DNA of 64,000 nt, from assembly GCA_037039685.1 (NCBI GenBank), contig JAWNGF010000002.1:2666001-2730000 (forward strand), in the 5' to 3' direction. Source of the stretch: Ceratobasidium sp. AG-K (lineage: Eukaryota; Basidiomycota; Agaricomycetes; Cantharellales; Ceratobasidiaceae). The translations under genes and the position numbers were made by a program. A model generated the notes under the pieces. It worked only from the letters and a program-made list of their open reading frames with translations. It made no database searches and was not told the origin of the DNA. This document shows, one piece after another, positions 20,910 to 32,120 of this stretch; the stretch's first letter is position 1, and each line of letters begins with the position of its first letter.

Positions 20910-21524
20910 GTGTTCCCCGCATTTTTTAGCCTCTGCAAAGCAGTCTTTAGACTAAAGGACTTCGTACTTGATCTAGACACCAAAGTCGACAAATTAAACA
21001 GTCGAATTGAAGTGCTAGAAGAAGATCAAGTTGAACAAGCAGAGGATTTAAGGGTCGAACGTACCAGAAACGACGAAAACCACAATCAACTCGAAGCCGA
21101 TTATCAATCCCTCCATTCAAGGCTCGAGTTTATCGAAATTGACCTTGACAATACAAACAAGCAACAAGCTGATCAAGATTGTGTCCAAAGTATAAATCTA
21201 GCGGACACTAATATCGAAGTCAAGCGATTGCAAGAACAAACCCGTGTCTTGATCGAAAACTGCGACCAACTTATAAAAATCCAAGAAAAACACACTCGAA
21301 AGGTCGAAAACCTCATCAGCAACAATAAGCGACAGTGGCGCACTATCGAAACCCTTAAAGATAAAATCAAGGGCAAATACTGTCATCAAGCAGCAGAAGT
21401 GCGTATTCCTATCAATCAGGATTACCACCTTCTAAATCACCTTAATACCATCGCACCCAACCCTTTTCAGTGGGACCAAGACCTCAACTCACACAGGAAC
21501 AACACAGGGAACAACTTAGACTAG
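20910..21524 (+). CDS. B3 ORF0: Met-free coiled-coil protein, GTG first codon
   Basis: 204 codons, uninterrupted, closely similar to the B2, B4 and B5 copies. It is acidic/polar and rich in Glu, Gln, Asn and Asp, with heptad-like Leu/Ile over about residues 20-160. Many differences from other copies are third-position changes, suggesting protein-level constraint. There is no ATG in any frame across it. It overlaps gagN by 55 nt in -1 register, with CCCTTTT at 21461-21467 in correct phase (aaC CCT TTT). Function unknown. Confidence 0.55.
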   Translation: MFPAFFSLCKAVFRLKDFVLDLDTKVDKLNSRIEVLEEDQVEQAEDLRVERTRNDENHNQLEADYQSLHSRLEFIEIDLDNTNKQQADQDCVQSINLADTNIEVKRLQEQTRVLIENCDQLIKIQEKHTRKVENLISNNKRQWRTIETLKDKIKGKYCHQAAEVRIPINQDYHLLNHLNTIAPNPFQWDQDLNSHRNNTGNNLD

Positions 21525-21721
21525 AGTCCCTACAACTCTTTATTGAAGACGTTCATCGTAACTACATATACGAACAGTACGACGAACTAGGAGTAATCAA
21601 CGCGTTGTTTCTGGAGGACGAAAACCTTGAACTGATTTTTCTGAGGAGTTTGCGCATCATTAAAGATAGAAGGGTTCGGAGAAGAATTCGTAACATTTTG
21701 TACGGCCTTGGATCTCAATAA
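21470..21721 (+). CDS. B3 gagN: Met-free 83-codon frame before gag
   Basis: Begins as an open frame around GTG 21470 (GPRPQLTQEQ) and ends with CAA-TAA at 21719-21721, in the same frame as gag, 8 codons before the gag ATG. It is basic and helical-looking, with RRVRRRIRNILYGLG near the end. In B1 and B2 the TAA position is a sense codon, making an N-terminal gag extension. Translation would need entry by frameshift from ORF0 or non-AUG initiation. Confidence 0.45.
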   Translation: MGPRPQLTQEQHREQLRLESLQLFIEDVHRNYIYEQYDELGVINALFLEDENLELIFLRSLRIIKDRRVRRRIRNILYGLGSQ

Positions 21722-21745
21722 ATCTACCTTGTTCCCCGCTCCAAT

Positions 21746-23097
21746 ATGTCAAGAGCCCCATCACCTGGTCAAGGGGGATTTACCCAAATTTCAGCAACAT
21801 CTGGACCCGACGTAGTTGCACAAGCAATCAATGCCTTAATAGACGAAGTGCGAAAAATTAACGGTCACATTAATGCCTTAAATGGCATCACCTCTACCCT
21901 AGAATTAGGAATCGACAATAACATTGCAGATATTCATGCAATTCAAAATCAAACTGCACAAATCGCACCCCTTCACCAATTAATGAATGCGGTATCTCAA
22001 TCACTCGCAAACATGGGTGCAACACCCTCTACCGCCGCGTCAACAACCACCCCAGGATACAAACTCAAGATGCATCCCCCAGAGGAATTCTCTGGAGATG
22101 TAGATAAATTCGATGAGTTTAAGTCGCAATGTACTCTGTACATAAACCACACATCCCCACAGGCAACCACAGAACAAAAAATTACCTATATCATGGGTTA
22201 TTGCAAGGGACCTGCCTATGTATGGATGCAACCTGGAATCGATGTGGACACGGAAAGAAGGGGAGCAACAACTTGGCTACACGACATGGATGAATTCTGG
22301 AACAAAATGCAAGCTAGGTTTGGCGATGTCCACAAAATTGACCGATATAGACAATTATACAAGAAACTGGTCCAGAAGAACTCTGTCCAAGATTATCTAC
22401 GAGACTTTGTCACTTATTCATCAGTACTTGGGTACACCGATCGAGTACTTCGTGATGATTTCTATGACGGTCTTAAGGATGAAATCAAGATGGCCATGGT
22501 GTCACAGAACTTTAAACCCCATGAAGCAACAAGGACATTCAACCAAGTTCGCGAAAGAGCCCTGGAAATTGACTCCACAATGAACGCCATCAACGCACCA
22601 AAGAAGTCTCAAAGCCCACAAACCAGTATCTCAAACAAACCATTTCAAAGACAACCCCAAGCACTGCAAACACCTCACTTGGTCAAAGATTCAATGTAAA
22701 CGATCGAGTCTTTTTGTCAAAACCTACAGGGGGGGTGCAATACGGCAAAATCTCGAGCATTAACCGAAACGCCAAGGGCCGTCCAGTTCCACAGATCTCC
22801 TGGGATGATGGGACAAAAGGAAATGTCCCTTTTGGAGCAATTGAAAGAGACACCCGAACCAGCAACCTCAACGCTCCTACCATCCAAACACCCAAACCGT
22901 CCACTCCTGCTAAAGACCGTAATGCAATGGATCTTGATGGAAAAGGAAAAGGTCCAATGATTTGTTTCACCTGCGGCGGCAAGGGACACTCAGCAAGAGT
23001 ATGTCCCTCCAAGAACACAGCTTCAGGGTTTGAGGCTCAGATTGAATAAATCTCTTCAGACATCGAATCGGGAAAAGACGTCACCGAGGCTTATTAA
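21746..23097 (+). pseudogene. B3 gag, frameshift and stop
   Basis: The gag ATG at 21746 is the first ATG of the predicted transcript. The capsid domain (about 22065-22560) is intact. An indel near 22640-22660 shifts the frame relative to B5, and after the shift a TAA at 23047-23049 replaces a GAA. The zinc knuckle CFTCGGKGHSARVC is retained in the shifted frame. GGGAAAA is at 23070-23076. This copy cannot make full Gag without a frame correction. Confidence 0.9.
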
Positions 23098-23132
23098 GGA
23101 GCCAAGTACTCGGTGATATACTAGCTAGTAAT

Positions 23133-26100
23133 ATGGATAAACTAGAAATCATGTCAATATCAAATGAAAACCAATTATACCTTGATTTCACCGCTCATCC
23201 ACTAGCTACGGCTCCTAGTTCTAGATCAGTTAACAGATCAAAAAGATTCTCTGGACAAGCACTGCTTGACTGCGGCGCAACCTCCTGCTTCATCAACCCT
23301 TCCCTAGCAAAAGAGGCAAATCTCCCCCTTTTCCAACACGAAAAACCCAAAACTCTGCGAGTTATAGACGGACGAGAAGTCTCGTCTGGGAAAGTCACTC
23401 ACTATACCAAATTTAAGCTTGTCATGGGAACACATTCCAGCGAAATAGAATGTCACGTCACAAACATTGGAAGACACCCTATCGTACTTGGGATGTCATG
23501 GCTCAAGAAACATAACCCACAAGTTAATTGGAAAAATAGGACAATCGCATACACAAGCGAATTCTGCTCAAAGAACTGCCTAGAAATCCCATCCACGCTC
23601 CAAATCGCAGCAGAAAATACATTACCAGAGGAATACAAAGAATTCGCAGATGTGTTCGACGAGTCCAGACTGGAAGAACTCCCACCTCACAGGCCAACTG
23701 ACATTACACTCGACCTCCTACCAGAAGCTAAACTAAAGCATGGCCCTATTTACAAAACGTCCCCAGCTGAAGACAAAGAAATGAAGAAAGTACTAGAAAC
23801 CCTTATCCGAAGGGGACACATTCAGATTTCTAAGTCTCCTTTGGCTTCCCCGGTTCTGTTTGTCAAAAAACCACATCCAGAAGATCCAAACAACCCAGAA
23901 TTACGTTTTTGCGTTGACTACAGATATGTGAACTCGCTGTGCAAATTCAACGCAAGTGGAATACCTCTATTAGATCAATGGTTAAGGGCCCTGGAAGGAT
24001 TTGTCATTGGTACCACTCTAGACTTGGCACAAGGATTCCATCAAACCCGAATAGCAGCAGGTCACGAATGGAAAACAGCATTCAAAACTCAATACGGCAT
24101 GTACGAATGGAAAGTCATGCCCTTCGGTCTCAAAAACGCCCCATCAAGTTTCCAGTCCCTAATGAACTCTATATTCAGGGACATTATGGGGGTTTTTGTA
24201 CTTGTATACATTGATGATATCTTTGTTTTTTCCAAACGAGTTGAAGATCATCCAGGGCACGTAAAAGAGGTGCTAAGAAGATTAAGGGAACACAAGCTGA
24301 TTGCGAAATTGAGGAAATGCAAATTCCACCAAACCAAACTGGACTGGGTAGGATTGGTCATTTCCAATAAAGGAATCGAAACGGATCAGGAAAAGGTCAC
24401 GGCAGCTATGAATTGGAAAGCTCCAAAAAATGTCAAACAAGTTCAAGAATTCCTAGGATTCGTCAATTTCTATCGAAGATTCATTCAAGACTTCGCTGGC
24501 AAAGCCAGACCTCTGTACAACCTACTCAAGAAGGATCAAAAGTGGCAGTGGACAAACAAAGAACAAGAGGCCATGAATGCACTAAAAGAAGCTCTTAAAG
24601 TGGCACCTGTAATGATGCAGCCCGACCAGAATAAAGAATTTTTCCTCGAGACAGATGCGTCGGGATTTGCCACAGGAGCAGTTTTATCTCAGAAGGATGA
24701 AGAAGGGAAACTACACCCTGTAGCTTTTCTTTCTAAATCACTAAATCCGGCTGAGCAAAACTATGACATTTTTGACAAAGAACTATTGGCAATCATTAGA
24801 GCCTTCAAAGAATGGCGGCACTTACTCCAAGGCACAGAGAAAGCCATTCAAGTGATAACTGATCACAAAAATTTGGAATACTTCTCTTCATCCAAACAAT
24901 TGAACCAACGCCAGATCCGCTGGATGAATTTCTTGGTGGATTTCAACTTCCAAATCCTATATAGACCAGGAAGCCAAAACAAAAAAGCAGACATTCTCTC
25001 GAGGCGATATGACCTAGAACCTTTGGGGGGGGTAGAGAACCAAGTCCTCCTCAAACCAGACATTTTTATTTTGGCTATTACCCCTGACCAGGAGATTAAC
25101 AATCTAATCAGAGAAGCAATCCTCAAAGATCCCAGATTAGAGGAAGCCCACAATAAGCTGAGAAACGGAGAAAAAGTCAAAGATTGGGAATACAGAGAAG
25201 GACTCCTAATGTTCAAAGGAAAGATCTTTGTCCCCAAGGATGAAACCATCAGAAACCTGATATTGGAATCGCGCCATGACAATATTACAGCTGGGCATCC
25301 TGGACAAGCAAGAACATTGGAATTGGTTTCCAGAACTTACTACTGGCCAACCATGAAGAAATTTGTTAACTCTTATGTGTCACACTGCGAAACATGCATT
25401 CGAGTTAAACCATCAAACCAACTCCCCACAGGATTACTGCGTCCTTTACATATTCCTGAAAGACCTTGGGAAGAGATCTCCTATGACATGATTGTAGGGC
25501 TCCCAGAATCAGAAGGATATGACGCAATCTTAACGGTAGTAGATCGTTTCTCCAAGATGGCACACTATCTCCCTTGCAAATCAACGGCCACAGCAGTAGA
25601 CATAGCCAATATCTTTGTTGCAAACATTTGGAAACTTCACGGCACTCCAAAGGCAACAGTATCGGATAGAGGATCCACTTTCAACTCAAAGTTCATTAGG
25701 CATCTGTACAAACGTTTAGATGTAAAACCTACCTTCAGCACAGCGTACCATCCAAGGACAGATGGACAGGCAGAACGGGCAAACCAAGTCGTTGAAATCT
25801 TCATCAGAACTTTCGTCAACCATAGGCAAAACGACTGGGTGGCCCTGCTCCCTATGGCAGAATTTGCATACAACAATGGAATCCAAGCGTCCACTGGCAA
25901 AACCCCTTTCCAAATCTGCCAAGGTTTCAACCCTAGAATGAACATCGGGGAAGATTCAGAATATACTGTTCCTGAAGCTGATGCCCATGCGGAATTCCTG
26001 TTGAAAGGATACGACGAAGTCAAAGCCGCCCTCATCCTAGCAAATCAGTCCTACAAACATTACTTTGACAAAGGAGCCAAAGAACCAGAAGAGATAAACC

Positions 26101-26531
26101 CTGGAGATAAAGTCTGGCTTAATCATCAGAACATATCCACAGACAGACCTTCAGTAAAACTCTCTCACAAGGTTTTAGGCCCTTACAAGGTACTGGAAAA
26201 AGTAGGGACTCACGCCTTTAAACTGGAGTTACCAAAATCGATGAAAATTCATCCTGTCTTCCATGTCATGCTGCTCAAGAAATTCCACTCTGATCCCCAC
26301 GGCCGCGAACCCGCTCAACCACCCCCTATTGTCACACAAGATGGATAAGAGGAATGGGAGGTTGAAGAGATCCTTAATTCCAAGAAAATCCGCCGCCAGC
26401 TCCACTATTACGTTAAGTGGAAAGGGTACTCTCATGCAGACAACTCTTGGCAGTCAAAGGAAGATCTCAAGAACACTCCTGAACTAGTCGATAAATTTCA
26501 CAAACTCCATCCCACAGCGCCAGGCCCTTAG
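23133..26531 (+). pseudogene. B3 pol, near-intact, stop before chromodomain
   Basis: 1071 codons open from ATG 23133 to TAA at 26346-26348, which replaces GAA; the frame then continues through the chromodomain to TAG 26529-26531. Protease LLDCGATSCF, RT FGLKNAP and YIDD, RNase H ETDASG, integrase HHCC and D,D35E (YDMIV, SDRG, AERANQ) are all intact. The product would lack only the chromodomain, which in chromoviruses directs insertion to marked chromatin. Confidence 0.93.
25025..25032 (+). other. G8 tract at the RNase H/integrase boundary
   Basis: TTTGGGGGGGGTAGAG inside pol resembles the 3' polypurine tract TTAGGGGGGGGTAATG (26531-26538). It is invariant in B1 (49090), B2 (14748), B3 and B4 (36721), where it encodes LGGV. 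Candidate central polypurine tract. Confidence 0.4.
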
Positions 26532-26541
26532 GGGGGGGTAA

Positions 26542-26957
26542 TGTCATGAGCTGACTAAGCTCAGACATTTAATTCTGATTTTATATCTTTTTTTCCGAAC
26601 ACTTTCCTTTTTTGGTACAAATGTCCTATGGCGCTTAAATTGTATCATGTGACGTATTTGTCTTTTCATTTGATATTAGTGATGCTTCCGGAACTTCCAG
26701 AAAGTCGAGTCATATCTCTTATCTCGCTTATCATCGGTTGTACTCGGCTTTCCCACACTGATAAAATGATGACGTGGCACTGATCCCCCATGTATATAAA
26801 CCCAGAGGTCAAGCCGGTTAACGACAAGGCTTGACCTCCTCTCCACTAGGACTTGCCCAATTACATCTTCTTACTCATCGCTACTCCTTGGGTTCAAAGA
26901 CTTGTCAAAGTCGAACCCCTTAACCTTATATATACCTAATTGACCCAAGTCGGGACA
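26542..26957 (+). repeat. B3 3' LTR (416 bp)
   Basis: Preceded by a G8 polypurine tract and TAA; followed by target duplication GGAAG and the rest of C2 gag. Confidence 0.96.
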
Positions 26958-26962
26958 GGAAG

Positions 26963-27012
26963 GAAAAATAGAAGAGGAATCCGAGTTGGGAAAAGGCAAG
27001 GTCTCCCTCTAA
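26963..27012 (+). pseudogene. C2 gag 3' end with frameshift heptamer
   Basis: Last gag codons of C2 after B3, ending TAA at 27010-27012. GGGAAAA at 26988-26994 is in phase (ttG GGA AAA) for a -1 shift, and the -1 frame enters pol without a stop. Confidence 0.8.
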
Positions 27013-27014
27013 CC

Positions 27015-30000
27015 ATGTGTGGAGAGACCAACAAACCAGTAATGGAAACAATGTACCTTAGAGCTACCAGCGAATCAACAATTGTCTACACAAATATTAC
27101 TGGAATCACGGAACCCATCACTACTCTCATTGACTCAGGAGCATCAAGGAACTTCATCGACATCACTTGGGCACAAAGAAACAATATGGCTCTAATTGAA
27201 CTGCCAACACCTAGAAAAATAATTGGAATCCAAGGGAAGGAACTGTCACATCAAATCCAATTCAAAACAAATCTGGAATTTGAGTTACATGGGAAAAACT
27301 TCAAGCAAAACTTCTTCGCCATGCCTACTGGAGATACACACTTGATTCTGGGGTTAGAATGGCTAGAAGAAGCCAATCCAATAATCGATTGGCTATCAAA
27401 AGAAATTTCCTGGCGACCAGACAACATCCTTGGAAAAGCCGCAGAAATCGAAGACATACCCAAAGAATTCAAAGATTATGCAGAAGTCTTTAGCAAGGAA
27501 AAATTTAAAAGGATACTGGACCATCGTCCATACGACTGTTGCATTGATCTGGTGGAAGGAGCAGACCTTCCTAAACCGGCTAGGCCAATCCCACTCTCAC
27601 CCGCAGAATCCATAGCCCTCAGAAAGTACCTAGATGAGGAACTAGCGGCAGGCAAAATCCGACCAAGCAAGTCACCAGTAGCTGCAGCAACCTTCTTTGT
27701 CAAAAAGGGACAAAACCCAAAGGACCCGGAAAAACCTCCAGAACTCAGGTTGGTTCAACACTTCGGCCCGATCAACGAAATAACAAAGGATGACCGCTTC
27801 CCTATGCCACTAATGGAAGATCTCCTTGACAAGATCAAGGAAGCAAAAATCTTTTCTAAGATAGACTTGCGTATGGGGTTCAACAACATCCAAGTTAAAG
27901 AAGGAGACGAATGGAAAACAGCATTCCGAACCAAGGAAGGCCTATTCGAATATATCGTCATGCCCTTTGGATTGAAAAATGCGCCAGCAACATTCCAACG
28001 ATATATGAATCATATATTCCACAACCTGATTGACATCTGTGTCATTGTTTACATTGATGACATATTAATTTTCTCCAAAGACCGAAGCCAGCATGTGGAG
28101 GATGTTTGAAAGGTACTCAAAATCCTGTTGGACAACAACCTCTTTGCAAAACTCCCAAAATGCGAATTTTTCGTCAAGAAACTTGTCTACACAGGAATAA
28201 ATATCAGCAAGGAAGGAATATCAATGCAAGAGGAAAAGGTCAAAGCAATCAAGGAATGGAAGGAGCCAAGGACAGTCAAACAGGTCCAAGCCTTCCTAGG
28301 ATTTGCAAACTTTTACAGGCAATTTGTACCAAACTTCAGCGGCCTGGCAAAACCCTTAACCGTTCTAACAAGGAAGGATCAGAAATGGAAATGGGAAACA
28401 GAATAACAGGAGGCTTTCGATAACCTGAAGAAGGAAATATGTAAGGAACCACTACTGCGACATCCAGATCCAACAAAACCTTACATATTGGAAACCGACG
28501 CAAGTGGCGTTGCTATGGGATCAATACTCTCTCAAAGACAAGACAACGGTTACTTACATCCCATTGCTTTCCTATCAAAATCCTTCAACACTGCACAAGT
28601 GAACTATGATGTTCACAACAAGGAATTGATGGCAATTGTGGAATCACTAAAACACTGGCGATTACATCTAGAAGGAACAAGAGAACCAATAACAATCTAC
28701 ACCGATCACCGTAACCTGCAATACTGGAAGAAGGCAACTACATTTAACCGACGTCACGCTTGATGGCATCAAATCCTGGCTTCCTACAACTTTGAAATAG
28801 TTTACCGTCCAGGGAACATGTCAACAAAGCCAGACCTACTGTCCAGAAGAGCGGATCATAGCGAAATACCAACAGCAGAGCAAATTATGATCAAAGAGGA
28901 ACAGTTCAGAGGGTTTGCTGGAGAAGTCAAGTCAGACATCATTGCGGACATTAGGGAAGCACAAACCAAAGACAAGAGCATCAGGAAGATCATAGAATTG
29001 TGCAAAGACAAGGAGACCCTACCCAAATCTGTGCAACAAGGGATCAGGAACTACAACTTCAAGGAAGACCTGCTCTGGATAGATGGGAGAATCTACGTGC
29101 CAGAAGACAAGGACACTAGGCTAAAAATCCTCAGATTACACCACGATTCACCAATGGCAGGACACCAGGGTCAAGCTCAAACGCTAGAGCTAATCTCAAG
29201 AAAATACTACTGGCCTGGACTTAAAGCAACAGTAAACAAATACGTTGACTCTTGTGAGCAGTGCCAAAGGGCAAAAGGAACAAAAAGCCAAGTACCACTG
29301 AAAGCACTCGAGATCCCAAACAGTCCATGGGAGGATATTGCATACAATTTCATCGTGAAACTTCCAAAATCACAAGGCAATGACAGCATTCTAGTGGTGG
29401 TGGATCGATTCTCTTGCATGGCACACTTCATACCCTGCAAAGAATCAACAACTGCAGATCAACTTGCCGATCTTTTCCTGAAGAACGTTTGGAGGTTACA
29501 TGGCTTCCCACGAAGTACAGTTTCGGACAGAGGAACAACTTTCAACAGCAAGTTCCTGAAGGCCCTCCACCAAAAAATCGGAACAACACCAACGTTTAGC
29601 ACGGCATATCATCCACAAACAGACGGAATAACGGAACGGATAAACCAGTGGATAGAAGCATGGCTTTGCACATTTGTTAACTACAGGCAAGACAACTGGG
29701 CCGAACTACTTCCTATTGCAGAATTCTGCTACAACAACCAGCAACACAGGATCACAGGAAAAACCCCGTTTGAGATTGTCAACGGCAGAGAACCACTATG
29801 GAATGTTTTAAGAGAAGTTACCACGATTCCTGAAGCAAATAAAAAAGCGAACAACTGGCAGGAAGTATGGGACAAAGCAAAAGCAGCAATGGAATGGCAC
29901 AGGAGAAAGGACACAGTGGAACACCAAGCAAAATACAAAGAGGATGACCTTGTCTGGCTTTACGGACAAAATTTAAAGACAAACTGTCCCAACAAGAAAC

Positions 30001-30881
30001 TTGACAACAAGAAATACAGTCCTTTCAAGATCAAGAAAATCATATCAAGCCATGCCTACGAATTGGAGCTTCCAAAAACCATGAGAATACACCCTGTGTT
30101 CCACAGCGATCTTCTTAGTGCATACAGAAAGGACAAGAACTTTCACAGAAACCAACCCCGACCACCGCCAATCACAACAGAAGAAGGAGAGGAAGAATAC
30201 GAAGTGGAGAAAATTGTGGACTGGAAGGAGACAAAGGACAGATTGTTCTACAGGGTTAGATGGAAGGGTTATGATGAAAAAGAAGACACAGAACAACGGG
30301 CAGAGGATTTCGGTCACCTCAGAGTAATGATGAGGAAGTTCTTGAAGGATTTCCCAAACGCCCCAACACCGTCAAACTACAAGACAAGAAGTATTAAAGG
30401 GAGGGCGGAACGGGACGACAACACAACCTGCAGAACTTGCTCATATTCCAACTCGCACTACACACTTAACAACTTAAACCTCTTTTGCACACTATGCCCA
30501 CCGTCACCCATGCCACCATTACCAACAACCTTGTCCGCGTTCTCGACGGACCAGCCTTCCAGACGGCCCGCATCCTTGACTCGGGAGCAGCCCTCTACGT
30601 CTTCAAAAGGTCCCAGCAAAGTCCAGGGCGGCTCCAATTCCGTGCCTCCAACAACATCCTGCACTCCGACCTGGGAGAGTTCGAATGGGTTGGCAAAAAG
30701 TGGCCAACACGCATGCAGCTCCAGCAAAAGGACATCTACGTATGCCGAGGATGCGCAGCCTTCCAGGTGTCCGAAGCCATATTGCTATCCATGCACAAGC
30801 TCGGGGTGCTCGAATGGGGACAAGAAGGAGCCTACAGCAGCGAATGGGTTCCAGGATACAAAGGCCGCCCTCCCACTCTGA
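27015..30881 (+). pseudogene. C2 pol, three internal stops
   Basis: One continuous frame from the gag junction, with ATG at 27015. Domains: protease LIDSGAS, RT YIDD (28050-28061), RNase H ETDASG, integrase HHCC (GHQGQ, CEQCQ) and D,D35E, GPF/Y-like module, chromodomain (YEVEK...RWKGY, about 30195-30300), then a Ser/Thr/Pro-rich tail. Stops: TGA 28107-28109, TAA 28404-28406 and TGA 28761-28763. The TGAs fit loss of CGA. The tail overlaps ORF3 in a different register for 388 nt and stays open to 30881, as in C3 and C4. Confidence 0.92.
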
Positions 30882-31303
30882 GGCCTTGATGGGCCGATGC
30901 ATGGGACAAGAACTTCAAAGCAGACTTGGCGGATTGGAGGATGGAGCGGGGACGCTACCAGAGGGAGAAGTTTGAATGGAAGCCATTCTGGTGGCAGGAG
31001 AAGAATGCGGACTTGTCGCAATGGGAGGAGGTCGAGCCGGACATACGACAATGGGACAAGAACCATGTGGAGGAGCAGGAGAGGGTCATGGACTGGTCCG
31101 AGGCGGACTGGACAGACGAGAAGACCTGGGAGAAGTGGGAGGAGCACTGCGATGAACCAGGTAACACTGTGTTCAACCCCATCGATCTCACGGAGGAAGA
31201 GGAGGACAAGGTCGACTCCCTGGTTGAAAAGGTCAACAAGGACTTCTGGGTGCAGTGGATCGGTCCTTTCAGGTGCCCCTCAAGGACCTTAAAAGGGGAG
31301 TAA
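30494..31303 (+). pseudogene. C2 ORF3: Trp-rich protein of unknown function, one stop
   Basis: ATG 30494, -1 register to pol, about 269 residues. The N-terminal half is globular-looking, with a Y-V-C-R-G-C motif at residues about 82-87. The C-terminal half is charged with regularly spaced Trp (WRMERG, FEWKPFWW, DWSEADWTDEKTWEKWEE). TGA at 30887-30889 replaces an Arg codon (AGG in C3). No signal peptide or membrane span is visible, so an envelope protein is unlikely. It ends just before the polypurine tract. Homologues occur in C3 and C4, with a more distant analogue in family A. Confidence 0.75.
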
Positions 31304-31708
31304 TGTTGTGAGCCATGCTCTTGCCATCGGACTTGTCTGCGCCTCATCCTCTCTTGTCTCTTGTTTCTATGTTTGTGTTTGTTCTTTGTTTGTCTTTCCC
31401 TTTTTTCCTGCCGTGTTGCCACCTTCTTGTGGTTATGTGTTACACTGTGTAACGCGGCTGTGCTTTGTACGAGTCATGACTATTCATACAGCATGACTCA
31501 CATGGACACTCCTGACTGGCTGTTATGTATGACTTGTGTGGCTGCGCCTTGTATGACTCGGCCACTTTCTGAATATATAGAGGACCAACAAGCCTGGTAA
31601 CCCCAGCTTGTTTTGTCTCGTCAAACATCCCCTTTGAGTGACACTTTGAACCACCCCTACCCTCAAGAGCCTACAGACACTTAAGTGTGTGGCGGTTCAA
31701 GAGGTCAC
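31304..31708 (+). repeat. C2 3' LTR, left part
   Basis: TGTTGTGAGCC start after AAAAGGGGAGTAA. It is interrupted by B4 after GTCAC (31704-31708); the remainder is 38653-38722. Confidence 0.93.
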
Positions 31709-32120
31709 TGTCATGAGCTGACTAAGCTCAGACATTTTATTCTGATTTTATATCTTTTTTTCCGAACACTTTCCTTTTTTGGTACAAATTTCCTCTGGCG
31801 CTTAACTTGTATCATGTGATGTATTTGTCTTTTCATTTGATATTGGTGATACTTCCGGAACTTCCAGAATGTCAAGTCATACCTCTTATCTTGTTTATCA
31901 TCGGTTGTACTTGGCTTTCCCACACTGATAGATGATGACGTGGCCTTGATCTCACGTGTATATAAACCCAGAGGTCAAGCCGGTTAACGACAAGGCTTGA
32001 CCTCTTCTCCACTAGGACTTGCCTATTCAACTCTTTTACTATCACTACTCCTTGGGTTCTAAGACTTGTCTAAGTCGAACCCCTTAACTCTTATATACCT
32101 AATTGACCCAAGTCGGGACA
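31709..32120 (+). repeat. B4 5' LTR (412 bp)
   Basis: TGTCATGAGC...GTCGGGACA with TATATAAA, AAGGCTTGACCT and TGACGTGGCC. Confidence 0.95.

Larger units (their letters stand above)
20012..26957 (+). mobile_element. B3: very young family B element inside C2 gag
   Basis: Target duplication GGAAG (20007-20011 and 26958-26962). The two 416-bp LTRs read identically by eye over their full length, yet gag and pol carry a frameshift and two GAA-to-TAA stops. Confidence 0.96.

Noticed and set aside
30494..31303. ORF3 as an envelope gene
   Set aside because: No signal peptide, membrane span or glycoprotein-like pattern; Trp- and charge-rich soluble-looking protein.
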